NCBI RefSeq assembly: GCF_014205335.1
Contig: NZ_JACHNH010000001.1
Location: 1,488,001 to 1,552,000 of the forward strand
Length of the DNA: 64,000 nt
Reading direction: 5' to 3'
Source of the DNA: Amorphoplanes digitatis
Lineage (GTDB): Bacteria; Actinomycetota; Actinomycetes; Mycobacteriales; Micromonosporaceae
The notes beneath the pieces are model-generated. The model made no database searches. It worked only from the letters and a program-made list of their open reading frames with translations, and was not told where the DNA came from. Shown piece after piece: positions 1 to 8,934 of the stretch (positions are counted from its first letter, which is position 1; each line of letters begins with the position of its first letter). A program made the translations under genes and the position numbers.

Positions 1-1
1 A

Positions 2-3000
2 TTCACTGTGGATACGTCTATCGTCAACGCCCCGACAATCAGCTCACCCCAGTACCCGCAGGACGCCTGGGGCGGCGACGCCAACACTGCCGGCGACTTC
101 ACCTTCTCACCCAACGGCAGTTCTGATGTGACCGCGTACGACTACAGCCTTGACGTGCAGACTCTCGGCAAGGTGGTCAACCTGACCACTGCTGGAGAGC
201 CGGCTACTGTCAAGATCACGCCGATGACGGCGGGTTGGCACGCCCTTTACGCGCGCAGCCGTAACGCTGCTGGAACGGTCTCCACCACCCGGGTATACCC
301 ATTCAGAGTAGGCAACGGTGCCGTTACTTCGCCGAGGCCCGGTGACGTCAGCGGGGCGAAGGTCGTTCTCGGTTCGGCCGCGACGCCGTCCTTCGCCGAT
401 GTCACCTACCAGTGGCGGCGCGCGAGTTCGGACACGTGGACGACGATTCCGGCCGCCCATGTCACTCATGCCACCGGCGGGACGGCGGTCACTTGGCCGG
501 TCGCCCTGTCTGCTGGCGCGGCGCCCAAGCTGAACTGGGATGTAGCGGCCACGCTGGCATCGGTCGACGCGGCCGGCATACCCCGCGACGGCCCGTTGCA
601 GGTACGCGCGTTCTTCAACCTCGACAACTATGGGGCAAACGCCGAACATGTGAAGTTCCTCTTCGATCGCAATCTCGCCTCGGCCGAGACCGCTGATGTC
701 GAGCCTGGATCGGTCAACCTGATCACGGGTAATCTCCAGCTCGCGCAGACGGACGTCTCGGTGGCGGATCTGACACTCTCCCGCACCCTGAACACGCGCC
801 AGCCTGGTGGACTGGATCCGCTCTTCGGTCCGGGATGGGTCTCGGGGGTACTTCCAGGTGCCGAGGCGCCGTACACCCGCCTGACGGTGTACGGCAGCCT
901 GGTGCAGATCGGCCTGCCGGACCAGTCGTCGGTCGGCTTCACCAGGACGGGCTCGGGAACGACGTTCGAACCACAGGTGGGCGCCGAGTCCTACCGGCTG
1001 GCCTTCAGCTCGACGAGCAACACCTACACGCTGACCGACGAATCCGGGAACGTGGTCACCTTCGGCCGCTCCTCCACCGACCCCGCCGGGGTCTACGTCC
1101 CGACCAATGTGGTCACCCCTGGCTCGGGGACGGCCATGACCTACTCATGGCAGAAGGTCACGGTCGACGGGCAGGACATCATGCGCCCCACCCGTCTGCT
1201 TGCGCCGGTGGCCGACGGCGTCACCTGTACCACCCTGGTACGCGGCTGCAAGGCGCTTGAGTTCCGATACTCCACCACCACGAGCGCCACTGGGACGGCC
1301 GACGGCACGTGGGGTGCGTATGCCGGCCGGATCGCGGAGGTTGCCTACACTGCGTGGGATCCGGATCTCAGCACGCCCGCGATGCGCTCCGTAGTGATGG
1401 CCCGCTACGCGTTCGACAGCACTGGGCGGTTGCGCGCGTTCTGGGACCCACGCCTCGACTACACCCAGGATGGCGCTGCCAAGTCGATGCGCCTGACGTT
1501 CGAGTACGACGGCAATGGGGTGCTGACCTCCGCTACCCCGGCGGGGCAGCCGCCGTGGCTGTTCACCTACACCACCTTGTCAGACGACCCGGCCATCGGC
1601 CGCTTGTACAAGGTGACCCGGTCGGCGCTGAGCGCCGGCACGTCGGTGCAGACCGTCGTGTACCGCGTTCCCGTGTCCGGGACCGGCGCACCGTATGACC
1701 AATCCGCCGCCCAGACCAGCAGATGGAGTCAGACCGAGCCGCCGGTCGATGCTACCGCCGTCTTCCCAGCGACCCAGGTCCCGACCGGCAACCCCTCAGC
1801 GGGCACGCTGCCGAGTAACTATGACCGGGCAACGGTGACCTACCTGGACGCCAACGCCAGGATGGTCAACGAGGCTGAGCCTGGCGGTTACCTGTCCACG
1901 ACCTGGTACGACGGCAATGGCAACATCGTGCAGGAGTTGTCCGGAGGTAACCGACAGAGGGCTCTTGGCGCCTCCGCCACAGATACACCCTCCGCGGAGG
2001 CCCAATTGGCAATCGCATTGTCACAGGTCACCGTCTACTCGACCGACGGACGGCGGGAACTGGAGAACTTCGGGCCGGAGCACGACGTCGTGCTACCGGC
2101 GTCGGGCACCACAGTGCGAGGACGTGCGCACACCCGCTTCACCTATGACGAGGGTGCCCCGGACTCGGGTGGGCCGTTCGACCTCGTGACCACGCAGCGG
2201 TCGTCGGTGTCCTACGTCAACGCCGGCCAGCGTGTCGATGATGACGTACGCACGACGACCACCCGCTACGACTGGACCCTCCGTGATGTCATCGCGGAGA
2301 CGACTGATCCCGGTGGCATGGAGATGACCAGCCGCACGGCTTACGACGCCGCGGGCCGGGTTACTGTCACGACCGGTCCGGCGGGTGGCAGCGTCGATAC
2401 GACGCCGGCCACACGTGCCACGGTGTACTACACCAATGCCGTCAACGAGACCTACGCCGAGTGTGGCGGCCGGGCCGAATGGGCCGGGCTCGTCTGTCGG
2501 GTCCAGCCTGGCGGTGGTGCTGACAGTGGTCCGGAACTCCTCGTACAGGTCTCCACCTACGATTTGTACGGTCAGCTCCGGACGAAGGTCGATAAGAACT
2601 CGGGTGGCACCCGCAGGACGACCACGATCAAGTATGACGGGGCGGGACGCCCGGTGGAGCACGCCATCACGGCCAGTTCGGGCAAGGCGCTCGACAAGAC
2701 CCGGGCGGTGTACGACGCGGCCACTGGCCTGGCCCTGCGGAGTCAGACGGTGAACGCAGCCGGTGCGGTGACCGCCGAGATCGTCCGCGGCTACGACGCG
2801 CTTGGGCGGCAGATCTCTTACAAGGACGCCGACGGAAATATCTCGACGGCCGGGTACGACCTGCTCGGACGGGTCGCCACCCAGAATGACGGAAAGGCGA
2901 CGCGCACATACACCTACGACGGCGGGAGTGAACGGCGTGGTCTCCCGACAGCGGTCAACGACACGCAGGCCGGTGAATTCACCGTCGCCTACGACGCGGA

Positions 3001-4450
3001 TGGCTCAGTAGTCACTGAGTCGTGGCCGAACGGTGTCGTGGTCACTCGTGCCTACGATGAGATTGGCAACGCCCTCGATCAGTCCTATGCGCGTCCAGGT
3101 TGCGGTCAGGCCAGCTGTGGTCTGTTCTCCGAGGTGGTCGGGTACGACGTCCACAACAAGCAGCAGTGGGCCAACAACACTTTCGGGCAGCACACCTACG
3201 ACTACGACATGAACGGCCGGATGACGCTGGTCAAGGACACCGTAGGCGGCTCCTGTACCGCCCGGAGATACGGCTTTGACGAGTCGAGTAACCGCACCTC
3301 CACGAAGACATTTGCACAGGCGGCTGACGGAAAATGTCAGACGGCGACCGCCGCCACGTCGAAGAGCTCCAGCTACGACAACGCGGACCGTGCTACGACT
3401 AACGGCTACGTCTACGACCTACTCGGTCGCACCACGACCCTGCCTTCGGCCGAGACGCAGAACGCCGCCGGCAACGTCACCATCGGCTACTACGTCAACG
3501 ACATGGTCAGCACCGTGACGCAGAACGGTCGCACTACGGATTACACGGTGGATGTTCTCCGCTCGCGGACGCGATTCTGGACTGACAACATCACGGGAAC
3601 TGCCGTCCAGAGCACACATCATTACGCAGATGACGAAGACAACCCCACATGGACGCAGGAGACCGCGACCCGCTACACCCGGGTGATCCGTGGGCTGGGC
3701 GGCATGGCTGCCATCTGGAACAGCGCCGCCTCGCAGTCGGACTGGCAGATCAGCAATATGCACGGCGACGTCGTCGCGTCCATCAGCGGCAGCAGTGCGG
3801 GTCTGACATCCACGCGCGACTTCGACGAATACGGACAGGCGCGCAATGCGGCAGAAGTCGGCAAGGTTCGATACGGCTGGCACGGTGCCCAGCAGCGAGC
3901 CGCCGATGCCCCCGCCGGGATCATGGTCATGGGCGTCCGGCTGTACAACCCAACTAGTGGGCGGTTTCTCTCAGTCGATCCGATCTACGGCGGAAGCTCG
4001 AACAACTACGAATACTCTGACGGAGACCCCGTCAACAAGAATGATCTATCGGGAAACATGTCATGTTGGAAGACAAGCACCGCCACCACGAAATGGTACT
4101 ACTGGTGGGGTGGCTGGGGAGGCTGGCGCGGGAGCCTGTACTTCAGATGCTACATATCCGACAAGGACTTCCATAATTTCAAGCGGTTCGGCAACTATTA
4201 CGACAGAGCCGCCATCATTTTTGGACTTGTCGGACTCCATGCGTTTTCTGCAGCCTTCGCGTTGGCGGCTTCCGTCCTCAAGGATTGGGCTTGGGATAAT
4301 TACGATGACAAATGTGACGACGAGGAGGCCGGTGCGACGCTTAAATTCCGCTATCGCCGCTATTACAACACGAAATGGCAGGGGCTGTGGTCGACCTTCT
4401 CGTACCGCGGTGGATACTGCAATTCCCGGCCGAGATGGGTCGACCGGTGA
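2..4450 (+). CDS. RHS/YD-repeat polymorphic toxin, 5' end outside the window
   Basis: Secreted or cell-surface RHS protein; the frame is open to the left edge, so the N-terminus and any signal peptide are missing. About 1480 residues are visible. A DUF6531-like stretch lies near residues 225-290 (EPGSVNLITGN, then a GPGW motif). From about residue 780 to 1220 there are many YD repeats such as YDAAGR, YDALGR and YDLLGR. The RHS core ends with the conserved GRFLSVDPI and DLSGN motifs near residue 1350. The last 130 residues are unrelated to the core: rich in Trp, Tyr and Cys, with one hydrophobic helix, and encoded by visibly less GC-rich DNA. In this family that position holds the variable toxin. 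I do not recognise the toxin fold. The next gene is a candidate immunity partner. Confidence 0.9.
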   Translation, partial: FTVDTSIVNAPTISSPQYPQDAWGGDANTAGDFTFSPNGSSDVTAYDYSLDVQTLGKVVNLTTAGEPATVKITPMTAGWHALYARSRNAAGTVSTTRVYPFRVGNGAVTSPRPGDVSGAKVVLGSAATPSFADVTYQWRRASSDTWTTIPAAHVTHATGGTAVTWPVALSAGAAPKLNWDVAATLASVDAAGIPRDGPLQVRAFFNLDNYGANAEHVKFLFDRNLASAETADVEPGSVNLITGNLQLAQTDVSVADLTLSRTLNTRQPGGLDPLFGPGWVSGVLPGAEAPYTRLTVYGSLVQIGLPDQSSVGFTRTGSGTTFEPQVGAESYRLAFSSTSNTYTLTDESGNVVTFGRSSTDPAGVYVPTNVVTPGSGTAMTYSWQKVTVDGQDIMRPTRLLAPVADGVTCTTLVRGCKALEFRYSTTTSATGTADGTWGAYAGRIAEVAYTAWDPDLSTPAMRSVVMARYAFDSTGRLRAFWDPRLDYTQDGAAKSMRLTFEYDGNGVLTSATPAGQPPWLFTYTTLSDDPAIGRLYKVTRSALSAGTSVQTVVYRVPVSGTGAPYDQSAAQTSRWSQTEPPVDATAVFPATQVPTGNPSAGTLPSNYDRATVTYLDANARMVNEAEPGGYLSTTWYDGNGNIVQELSGGNRQRALGASATDTPSAEAQLAIALSQVTVYSTDGRRELENFGPEHDVVLPASGTTVRGRAHTRFTYDEGAPDSGGPFDLVTTQRSSVSYVNAGQRVDDDVRTTTTRYDWTLRDVIAETTDPGGMEMTSRTAYDAAGRVTVTTGPAGGSVDTTPATRATVYYTNAVNETYAECGGRAEWAGLVCRVQPGGGADSGPELLVQVSTYDLYGQLRTKVDKNSGGTRRTTTIKYDGAGRPVEHAITASSGKALDKTRAVYDAATGLALRSQTVNAAGAVTAEIVRGYDALGRQISYKDADGNISTAGYDLLGRVATQNDGKATRTYTYDGGSERRGLPTAVNDTQAGEFTVAYDADGSVVTESWPNGVVVTRAYDEIGNALDQSYARPGCGQASCGLFSEVVGYDVHNKQQWANNTFGQHTYDYDMNGRMTLVKDTVGGSCTARRYGFDESSNRTSTKTFAQAADGKCQTATAATSKSSSYDNADRATTNGYVYDLLGRTTTLPSAETQNAAGNVTIGYYVNDMVSTVTQNGRTTDYTVDVLRSRTRFWTDNITGTAVQSTHHYADDEDNPTWTQETATRYTRVIRGLGGMAAIWNSAASQSDWQISNMHGDVVASISGSSAGLTSTRDFDEYGQARNAAEVGKVRYGWHGAQQRAADAPAGIMVMGVRLYNPTSGRFLSVDPIYGGSSNNYEYSDGDPVNKNDLSGNMSCWKTSTATTKWYYWWGGWGGWRGSLYFRCYISDKDFHNFKRFGNYYDRAAIIFGLVGLHAFSAAFALAASVLKDWAWDNYDDKCDDEEAGATLKFRYRRYYNTKWQGLWSTFSYRGGYCNSRPRWVDR

Positions 4451-4483
4451 TCCGCTGACAAGCGTCAGCACCGGGACGCGGGC

Positions 4484-4975
4484 TTGAAGTCCACGGTAGA
4501 CGTGTGGGTCGCCGCCACTGCGGCGGCGGCCCTCACGCCGCCGCCGCGGTCGATCGTCGATGGGGCCAGTGCGGCGGTCATCGTGCGGACCTGTGTGCTA
4601 GGCAGGCCGCTGCAGCGGCGGATCGAGATCAGCCTCACGGTCGATCCCGCGACCGCGGATCGGTTCTCCCGGGCCTGCCGACGGCAGATGATCTGGAAAC
4701 GATGGGTCCTGCCGATCGGGATCGTCGCGGCCGTGGCCCTCGGTGTCGCCGACCTCGTGCTCGACTCGTGGATGCCCCCGCATGTTACGTCGCTCGTTAC
4801 CCTGACCGTGATCGTCGCGGCGGCCCTCGGCAGGCAGCGGATGGCGTCGCTGAGCTCTCCCCATCATCCACGGAGGCTGGGACGCGACACGGTGCTCATC
4901 CGCGGTGTTGACCGGGAGACGGCTCATTTTTGGGTAGGCCTCAACTCGCCGCAGGCGATCTGCATCGCCGATTGA
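4484..4975 (+). CDS. Small two-TM membrane protein, putative RHS immunity protein
   Basis: No family recognised with confidence. The 163-residue product has a hydrophilic N-terminal half, two hydrophobic helices at about residues 75-94 and 101-117, and a short polar C-terminus. It begins 33 bp after the RHS stop codon on the same strand, where polymorphic toxins usually carry their immunity gene. Since the RHS C-terminal domain also has a hydrophobic helix, a membrane-acting toxin and a membrane-embedded antidote would fit, but this rests on position only. The TTG start lacks a good ribosome binding site; GTG at 4502 is an alternative. The 254 bp that follow (4976-5229) hold no gene that I can support. 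Confidence 0.55.
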   Translation: MKSTVDVWVAATAAAALTPPPRSIVDGASAAVIVRTCVLGRPLQRRIEISLTVDPATADRFSRACRRQMIWKRWVLPIGIVAAVALGVADLVLDSWMPPHVTSLVTLTVIVAAALGRQRMASLSSPHHPRRLGRDTVLIRGVDRETAHFWVGLNSPQAICIAD

Positions 4976-5229
4976 GTTTGTGGAATTTGCATCTCGGGGA
5001 AGTGGCGCGGGCAAGGTTCTGACGATCCGATCAGGCCGGGCCCGCGCTGCGGCATTCGCCGCTGCAGGCTCGCGCACTGTGGGCAGACTCCACCGCCGGG
5101 GCCTGCAGTGGCGGATGACCGAGGGCATGGTCCTGGAAGAGGCGGTGCGATCCGCAGGCAGCGTCTCAGGGGCTCTCTCACGCTCCAAGGCTCGTCCCGC
5201 GCGTGACATGGGGGCAGAGCTAGCACAGA

Positions 5230-6525
5230 ATGACTGCCGTGCGCGGGATTGATCGAGGGGTGGTGCTGCCGCTGTGGCCGCTCTATGCCATGTTCGGGCT
5301 CATGCCGCTCTGGTGGGGGCTCGGCCTGTTGCACCTTGGCTGGCCGTTGTTCGGTTTGGCGCTGGCTGTGGTCCTCGCAAGCCGGGGCAGGATCACCCTG
5401 CCCGCCGGCTCGGCGATGTGGTTGGTCCTGGCCGCGGTGGTGGTGGTCAGTGCCACTCGGGTGGAGTCTGCGACCGCGCTGGTCATGCCCGGTTTGCGAC
5501 TCGGGTTCCTCATCACTGCGTTCATCGTCTATCTGTACGTCTACAACGCGGCCCGTGACGGCGCGCGCTGGCGGCTGCTGTTCGGGCCGCTCTGTTTCTA
5601 CTGGCTTGGACTGGTCGCGGTGGGCTGGATCGGCGTATTCAAACCGTCTTTTGCGATCACCACACCGGTCGAGATGCTGCTGCCGAAGAGTGTGTCAGCC
5701 GGTCGCGGGATTCGCGCGCTGGTGCACAGCCACGCGACAGAGTACAACGCGCTCTCCCGCAACCCGTTTTACCGGACGTCGGCACCGTACCCATACACCA
5801 ACAATTTCGGCACCGCGTTTGCGGTCTTGGTGCCGTGTGTCGTCGCGTACCTTACTTCGGTGCGGCGGGGGATGCTCCGGGGCGCAGTAATCGTGTCTCT
5901 GCCGCTGTCCCTCGTGCCAGCATTTCTCACCCTAAACCGAGGGATGTTCATCGGGCTCGGCGCCGGGATGCTCTATTTGGGGCTTCGCGCGCTGCTTCGT
6001 CGTGACTTTCGCCTGATTGCGTCGATCGCCGGGGTGGCCGTGCTGGCCTGGATCGCTACGCTGTTCATCCCCATCGGTGACCTGATTGCGAACCGGGTAG
6101 AAAACACCACCTCCACCACTGACCGGGCGGACATATATGCTCAGACAGTCCAAGCTGTCCTAGAATCACCCCTACTCGGATACGGCGGTCCCCGGTTGGT
6201 GGACACCACCCACGCCGCCGAACCGCTTGGTACACAGGGCCAGGTCTGGCTGGTGATGTACAGCTATGGGATCCCAGCGCTGCTAATCTTTCTGGCCTTC
6301 TTCGGGGTGATCGCGCGCCGACTGGCGGCGGCGGTCAGCCCGGCTGGCAAGTGGCTGAGCGCCATCCCTGTGATCGCGTTGGTGATCACCCCGTTCTACG
6401 GGTACACCGACATCAATCTGTCGCTGATGTTCTTCGCGATCGGGCTGGCGATGGCGGCGGTTGACGGTCCGGTTGATCGCGAGGTGGTGATCCCGGACCG
6501 GGCCCCGGCACGACAGCAGGCTTGA
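5230..6525 (+). CDS. O-antigen ligase/Wzy-like polysaccharide polymerase
   Basis: A 431-residue integral membrane protein with roughly ten to twelve hydrophobic helices. Its central-to-C-terminal part has the layout of the Wzy_C (O-antigen ligase/polymerase) domain: a TLNRG motif, a large loop containing RADIYAQTV and ESPLLGYG, then more helices. Family members join or polymerise lipid-linked oligosaccharides at the outer face of the membrane. In a Gram-positive host it most likely acts on an exopolysaccharide or cell-wall glycan. Codon use is less GC-extreme than in the genes after it, resembling the RHS gene. The start ATG has only a weak upstream purine stretch. A sulfotransferase follows, which could decorate the same polymer (inference). 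Confidence 0.8.
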   Translation: MTAVRGIDRGVVLPLWPLYAMFGLMPLWWGLGLLHLGWPLFGLALAVVLASRGRITLPAGSAMWLVLAAVVVVSATRVESATALVMPGLRLGFLITAFIVYLYVYNAARDGARWRLLFGPLCFYWLGLVAVGWIGVFKPSFAITTPVEMLLPKSVSAGRGIRALVHSHATEYNALSRNPFYRTSAPYPYTNNFGTAFAVLVPCVVAYLTSVRRGMLRGAVIVSLPLSLVPAFLTLNRGMFIGLGAGMLYLGLRALLRRDFRLIASIAGVAVLAWIATLFIPIGDLIANRVENTTSTTDRADIYAQTVQAVLESPLLGYGGPRLVDTTHAAEPLGTQGQVWLVMYSYGIPALLIFLAFFGVIARRLAAAVSPAGKWLSAIPVIALVITPFYGYTDINLSLMFFAIGLAMAAVDGPVDREVVIPDRAPARQQA

Positions 6526-6652
6526 ACACCGAGAACAACCGATCCCCCAGATCGCTGTGGACGGAACTGATGGACAAGACTGCTCGGGAAGGTCATGCGA
6601 TGGGGAACTTTGTCAGCCCCATCGACGCAGTGAAGACCCAGGAGGCCTCGCC

Positions 6653-7540
6653 GTGACCGTGAAGGACCGGATCAAGAGCGTCGCACCGCGGGCCGCCACG
6701 GAACAGGTCCGGGAGCTGATGGTCCGCTACGGCGAGCGGACCAGCGACCGGCGGCCGCTGCCCGACTTCCTGGTGATCGGCACGAAGCGCGGCGGCACGA
6801 CGTCGCTGTGGCGCTACCTGATCCAGCACCCGCTGGTGCCGCGGCTCTTCCCGGCGTGGAACACGAAGACCTCGCACTACTTCGAGGAGAACTGGCCGCG
6901 CGGGGAGGCTTGGTACCGCTCGCACTTCCCGACCGAGCGGCAGCGGGCGGCGCTGGAGCGCAAGCACGGTGCGCCGCCGAAGGTCGGCGAGGCCGCGCCG
7001 CTGTACATGTTCCATCCGCTGGTGCCGGCCCGGGTTGCCGAGCTGATGCCGCGAGCCCGGATGATCGTGCTGCTGCGTGACCCGGTCGAGCGGGCGTACT
7101 CGCACTGGAAGGAGCGGCGCACCGAGGGCGTCGAGCCGCTCGACTTCGCCGCGGCGCTGGCCGCCGAGGAGTCCCGGACGGCGGGGGAGCGGGACCGGCT
7201 GCTCGCCGACGAGAACTACCACAGCGAGGCGTACGACTGGTACTCCTACCGGGCCCGGGGCCGTTATCTCGAGCACCTGACGCCGTGGCTGGACCATTTC
7301 GACCGGGGGCAGTTGCTCTTCGTCGCCAGCGAGGCGCTGTACCGCGAGCCGGCCGCGACCTATGCGCGGATCCTGGACTTCATCGGGCTGCCGCCGTACG
7401 AGCTGCCGGCCTACGACGTCTTCAACGACCGGCCCAGCGCGGGCATGGACGACGCCGTCCGCGCCGAGCTGACCGCCTACTACCGGCCGCACAACGCGGC
7501 ACTCGCCGACCGCCTGGGCATGTCCTTCGATTGGTCCTAA
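6653..7540 (+). CDS. PAPS-dependent sulfotransferase family protein
   Basis: Predicted 295-residue cytosolic enzyme transferring sulfate from PAPS to a hydroxyl group, probably of a carbohydrate. The 5'-phosphosulfate-binding loop appears early as VIGTKRGGTTSLWRYL, and the 3'-phosphate-binding region as ARMIVLLRDPVERAYSHW, both typical of the heparan-sulfate-type sulfotransferase family. I start it at GTG 6653 because AGGAGG lies at 6640-6645 with ideal spacing; extending to ATG 6557 would add 32 residues with no homology or ribosome binding site. The polysaccharide polymerase upstream suggests an exopolysaccharide substrate (inference). Strong GC3 bias begins here, unlike the two preceding genes. 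Confidence 0.85.
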   Translation: MTVKDRIKSVAPRAATEQVRELMVRYGERTSDRRPLPDFLVIGTKRGGTTSLWRYLIQHPLVPRLFPAWNTKTSHYFEENWPRGEAWYRSHFPTERQRAALERKHGAPPKVGEAAPLYMFHPLVPARVAELMPRARMIVLLRDPVERAYSHWKERRTEGVEPLDFAAALAAEESRTAGERDRLLADENYHSEAYDWYSYRARGRYLEHLTPWLDHFDRGQLLFVASEALYREPAATYARILDFIGLPPYELPAYDVFNDRPSAGMDDAVRAELTAYYRPHNAALADRLGMSFDWS

Positions 7541-7541
7541 G

Positions 7542-7733
7542 TGCCTGGACGGCAGCGTTTCCCAGGGCATCCGGCTCAACGACTGCGACCAAGGCAGCAA
7601 TTACCAGCACTGGCGGCGGCACGACGGAAACCACCTGCTCGGTCCCGGCCTGTGCCTCGACGGCAGCGTTTCGCAGGGTGTCCGCCTGAAGTACTGCATC
7701 CTCGACAACCCGTATCAGACGTGGATCTTCTAG
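7542..7733 (+). pseudogene. Ricin B-type lectin remnant (C-terminal fragment)
   Basis: Immediately after the sulfotransferase stop codon, and in a different frame, 63 codons read as part of a ricin-type beta-trefoil. There are two near-identical CLDGSVSQG units followed by RLNDC or RLKYC, with QHW and QTW motifs ending at TAG 7731. This matches the alpha/beta/gamma subdomain pattern of ricin B lectins. No start codon, ribosome binding site or signal peptide precedes it, and a full trefoil would need about 120 residues. I read it as the surviving 3' end of a lectin gene cut off by the arrival of the sulfotransferase gene. Intact ricin-lectin genes occur at 45.2 kb and 48.9 kb. Confidence 0.7.
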
Positions 7734-7737
7734 CGCG

Positions 7738-8853
7738 TTAGGTGTCGCGGACCGCGACCCTGCCCGTGCTGCCGTTCACCTCGAGCGGCGCGCCGTCGGG
7801 CAGGGTTGTGGTTGCGGCCGGGATCGCCAGGACGGCTGGGAGGCCCAGTTCGCGGGCCACGATCGCGGCGTGTGAGAGCAGGCCGCCGGTCTCGGTGACG
7901 ACCGCGGCGACGACGCCGAACAGCGGGGTCCAGGCCGGGTCCGTGGTGCGGCACACCAGCACGTCGCCGGGGCGGACGCGGGCGAAGTCGGCGGGGCCGT
8001 GCACCACGCGCGCCGGTCCCGTGGCGGTTCCGGGGCTTCCGGGCGTACCGGTGAATGCGCTGTCGTCCTCCGCGGCGGGTGCCGCCGCGGCGGGCAGGGC
8101 GCTGGTGACCGGCCGGGCCTGGAGGATCCAGATCCGGGAATCGGCGATCGCCCACTCGATGTCCTGCGGACCGCCCAGCAGGTCGGAGACCCGCCTGCCG
8201 AGCGCCGCGAGGAGAGTGACTTCTTCGTCGGTGAGGCAGAAGCGGTCGCGGTCGGCCGGTGCCACCTCGCGGGTGACGGTGCGGTCTATCCGGGTCTGCT
8301 TCGTGCCGAGCGCCCGGCGGGTGATGCCGTCGCCGGTGACCGTCCAGGAGTCGGGCGTGACGCGGCCGCCGACGACGCTCTCGCCGAGACCCCAGGACGC
8401 CTCCAGCCGGACGTCGTCGCCGGTGAACATCACCCCGGCGACGTCGGCGTCCACCAGGCGCTGCACGAGCACGGCGATCGTCGGCGACCCCGTGTCTCCC
8501 CGCCGGCGCCGATACTCCACGGCCCGCTCGGACCACAGCGAGGCCCAGCAGCCGCGCACGGCCTCGGCCACCTCATCCGGGCCGCGTACGCCGAGGAAGG
8601 TGTCGTGCTGCCCCGCGGCGGTGGCGTCGGCGGTGTCCTCGCCGGAGGCCGACGAGCGCACGGCGACGTATCCGCCGCCGATCCGCGGCAGCTCCCGGCC
8701 GATCTCCTCGACCAGCTCGGCCGCTTGCTCGTACGCGGTGTTCGGCACCACGAAGCCGGGCGGCACCGGTAGCCCCGCCTTCAGGAGCCGGGCGAGCACG
8801 GCGGCCTTGCCGCCGGACGTCGCGGGCACTGCGTCGGCCAGGTCCACCAGCAA
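7738..8853 (-). CDS. PEP/pyruvate-binding, PEP-utilising enzyme (compact form)
   Basis: A 371-residue phosphotransferase with two parts. Residues 1-260 are a PPDK-type ATP-grasp domain (SGGKAA, VRSSASGEDT, then DIEWAI and ILQARPV). The C-terminal part is a swivelling phosphohistidine domain with TGGLLSHAAIVARELG, catalytic His about residue 328. Enzymes of this family move phosphate from ATP through the histidine to an acceptor such as pyruvate or, in rifampin phosphotransferases, the antibiotic. Those relatives carry a large substrate-binding domain between the two parts; here the parts are joined by a short linker, so the acceptor is unknown. The start is TTG 8853, six bases after a GGGAG ribosome binding site. 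A winged-helix regulator is divergent. Confidence 0.8.
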   Translation of the reverse strand: MLVDLADAVPATSGGKAAVLARLLKAGLPVPPGFVVPNTAYEQAAELVEEIGRELPRIGGGYVAVRSSASGEDTADATAAGQHDTFLGVRGPDEVAEAVRGCWASLWSERAVEYRRRRGDTGSPTIAVLVQRLVDADVAGVMFTGDDVRLEASWGLGESVVGGRVTPDSWTVTGDGITRRALGTKQTRIDRTVTREVAPADRDRFCLTDEEVTLLAALGRRVSDLLGGPQDIEWAIADSRIWILQARPVTSALPAAAAPAAEDDSAFTGTPGSPGTATGPARVVHGPADFARVRPGDVLVCRTTDPAWTPLFGVVAAVVTETGGLLSHAAIVARELGLPAVLAIPAATTTLPDGAPLEVNGSTGRVAVRDT

Positions 8854-8934
8854 CCGCTTCTCCCCTCACCTGATATGCGTGGATTATGCATGGCGCGTTG
8901 ACGCCCGCCCGCGCGAGCCTGAATGCTCTCTGCC

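Noticed and set aside
4976..5229. A small gene between the putative immunity protein and the Wzy-like gene.
   Set aside because: A 90-codon frame exists but shows basic, low-complexity sequence without a ribosome binding site or motif.
6557..6652. An earlier ATG start for the sulfotransferase.
   Set aside because: The extra 32 residues have no ribosome binding site or family similarity, whereas GTG 6653 follows AGGAGG.
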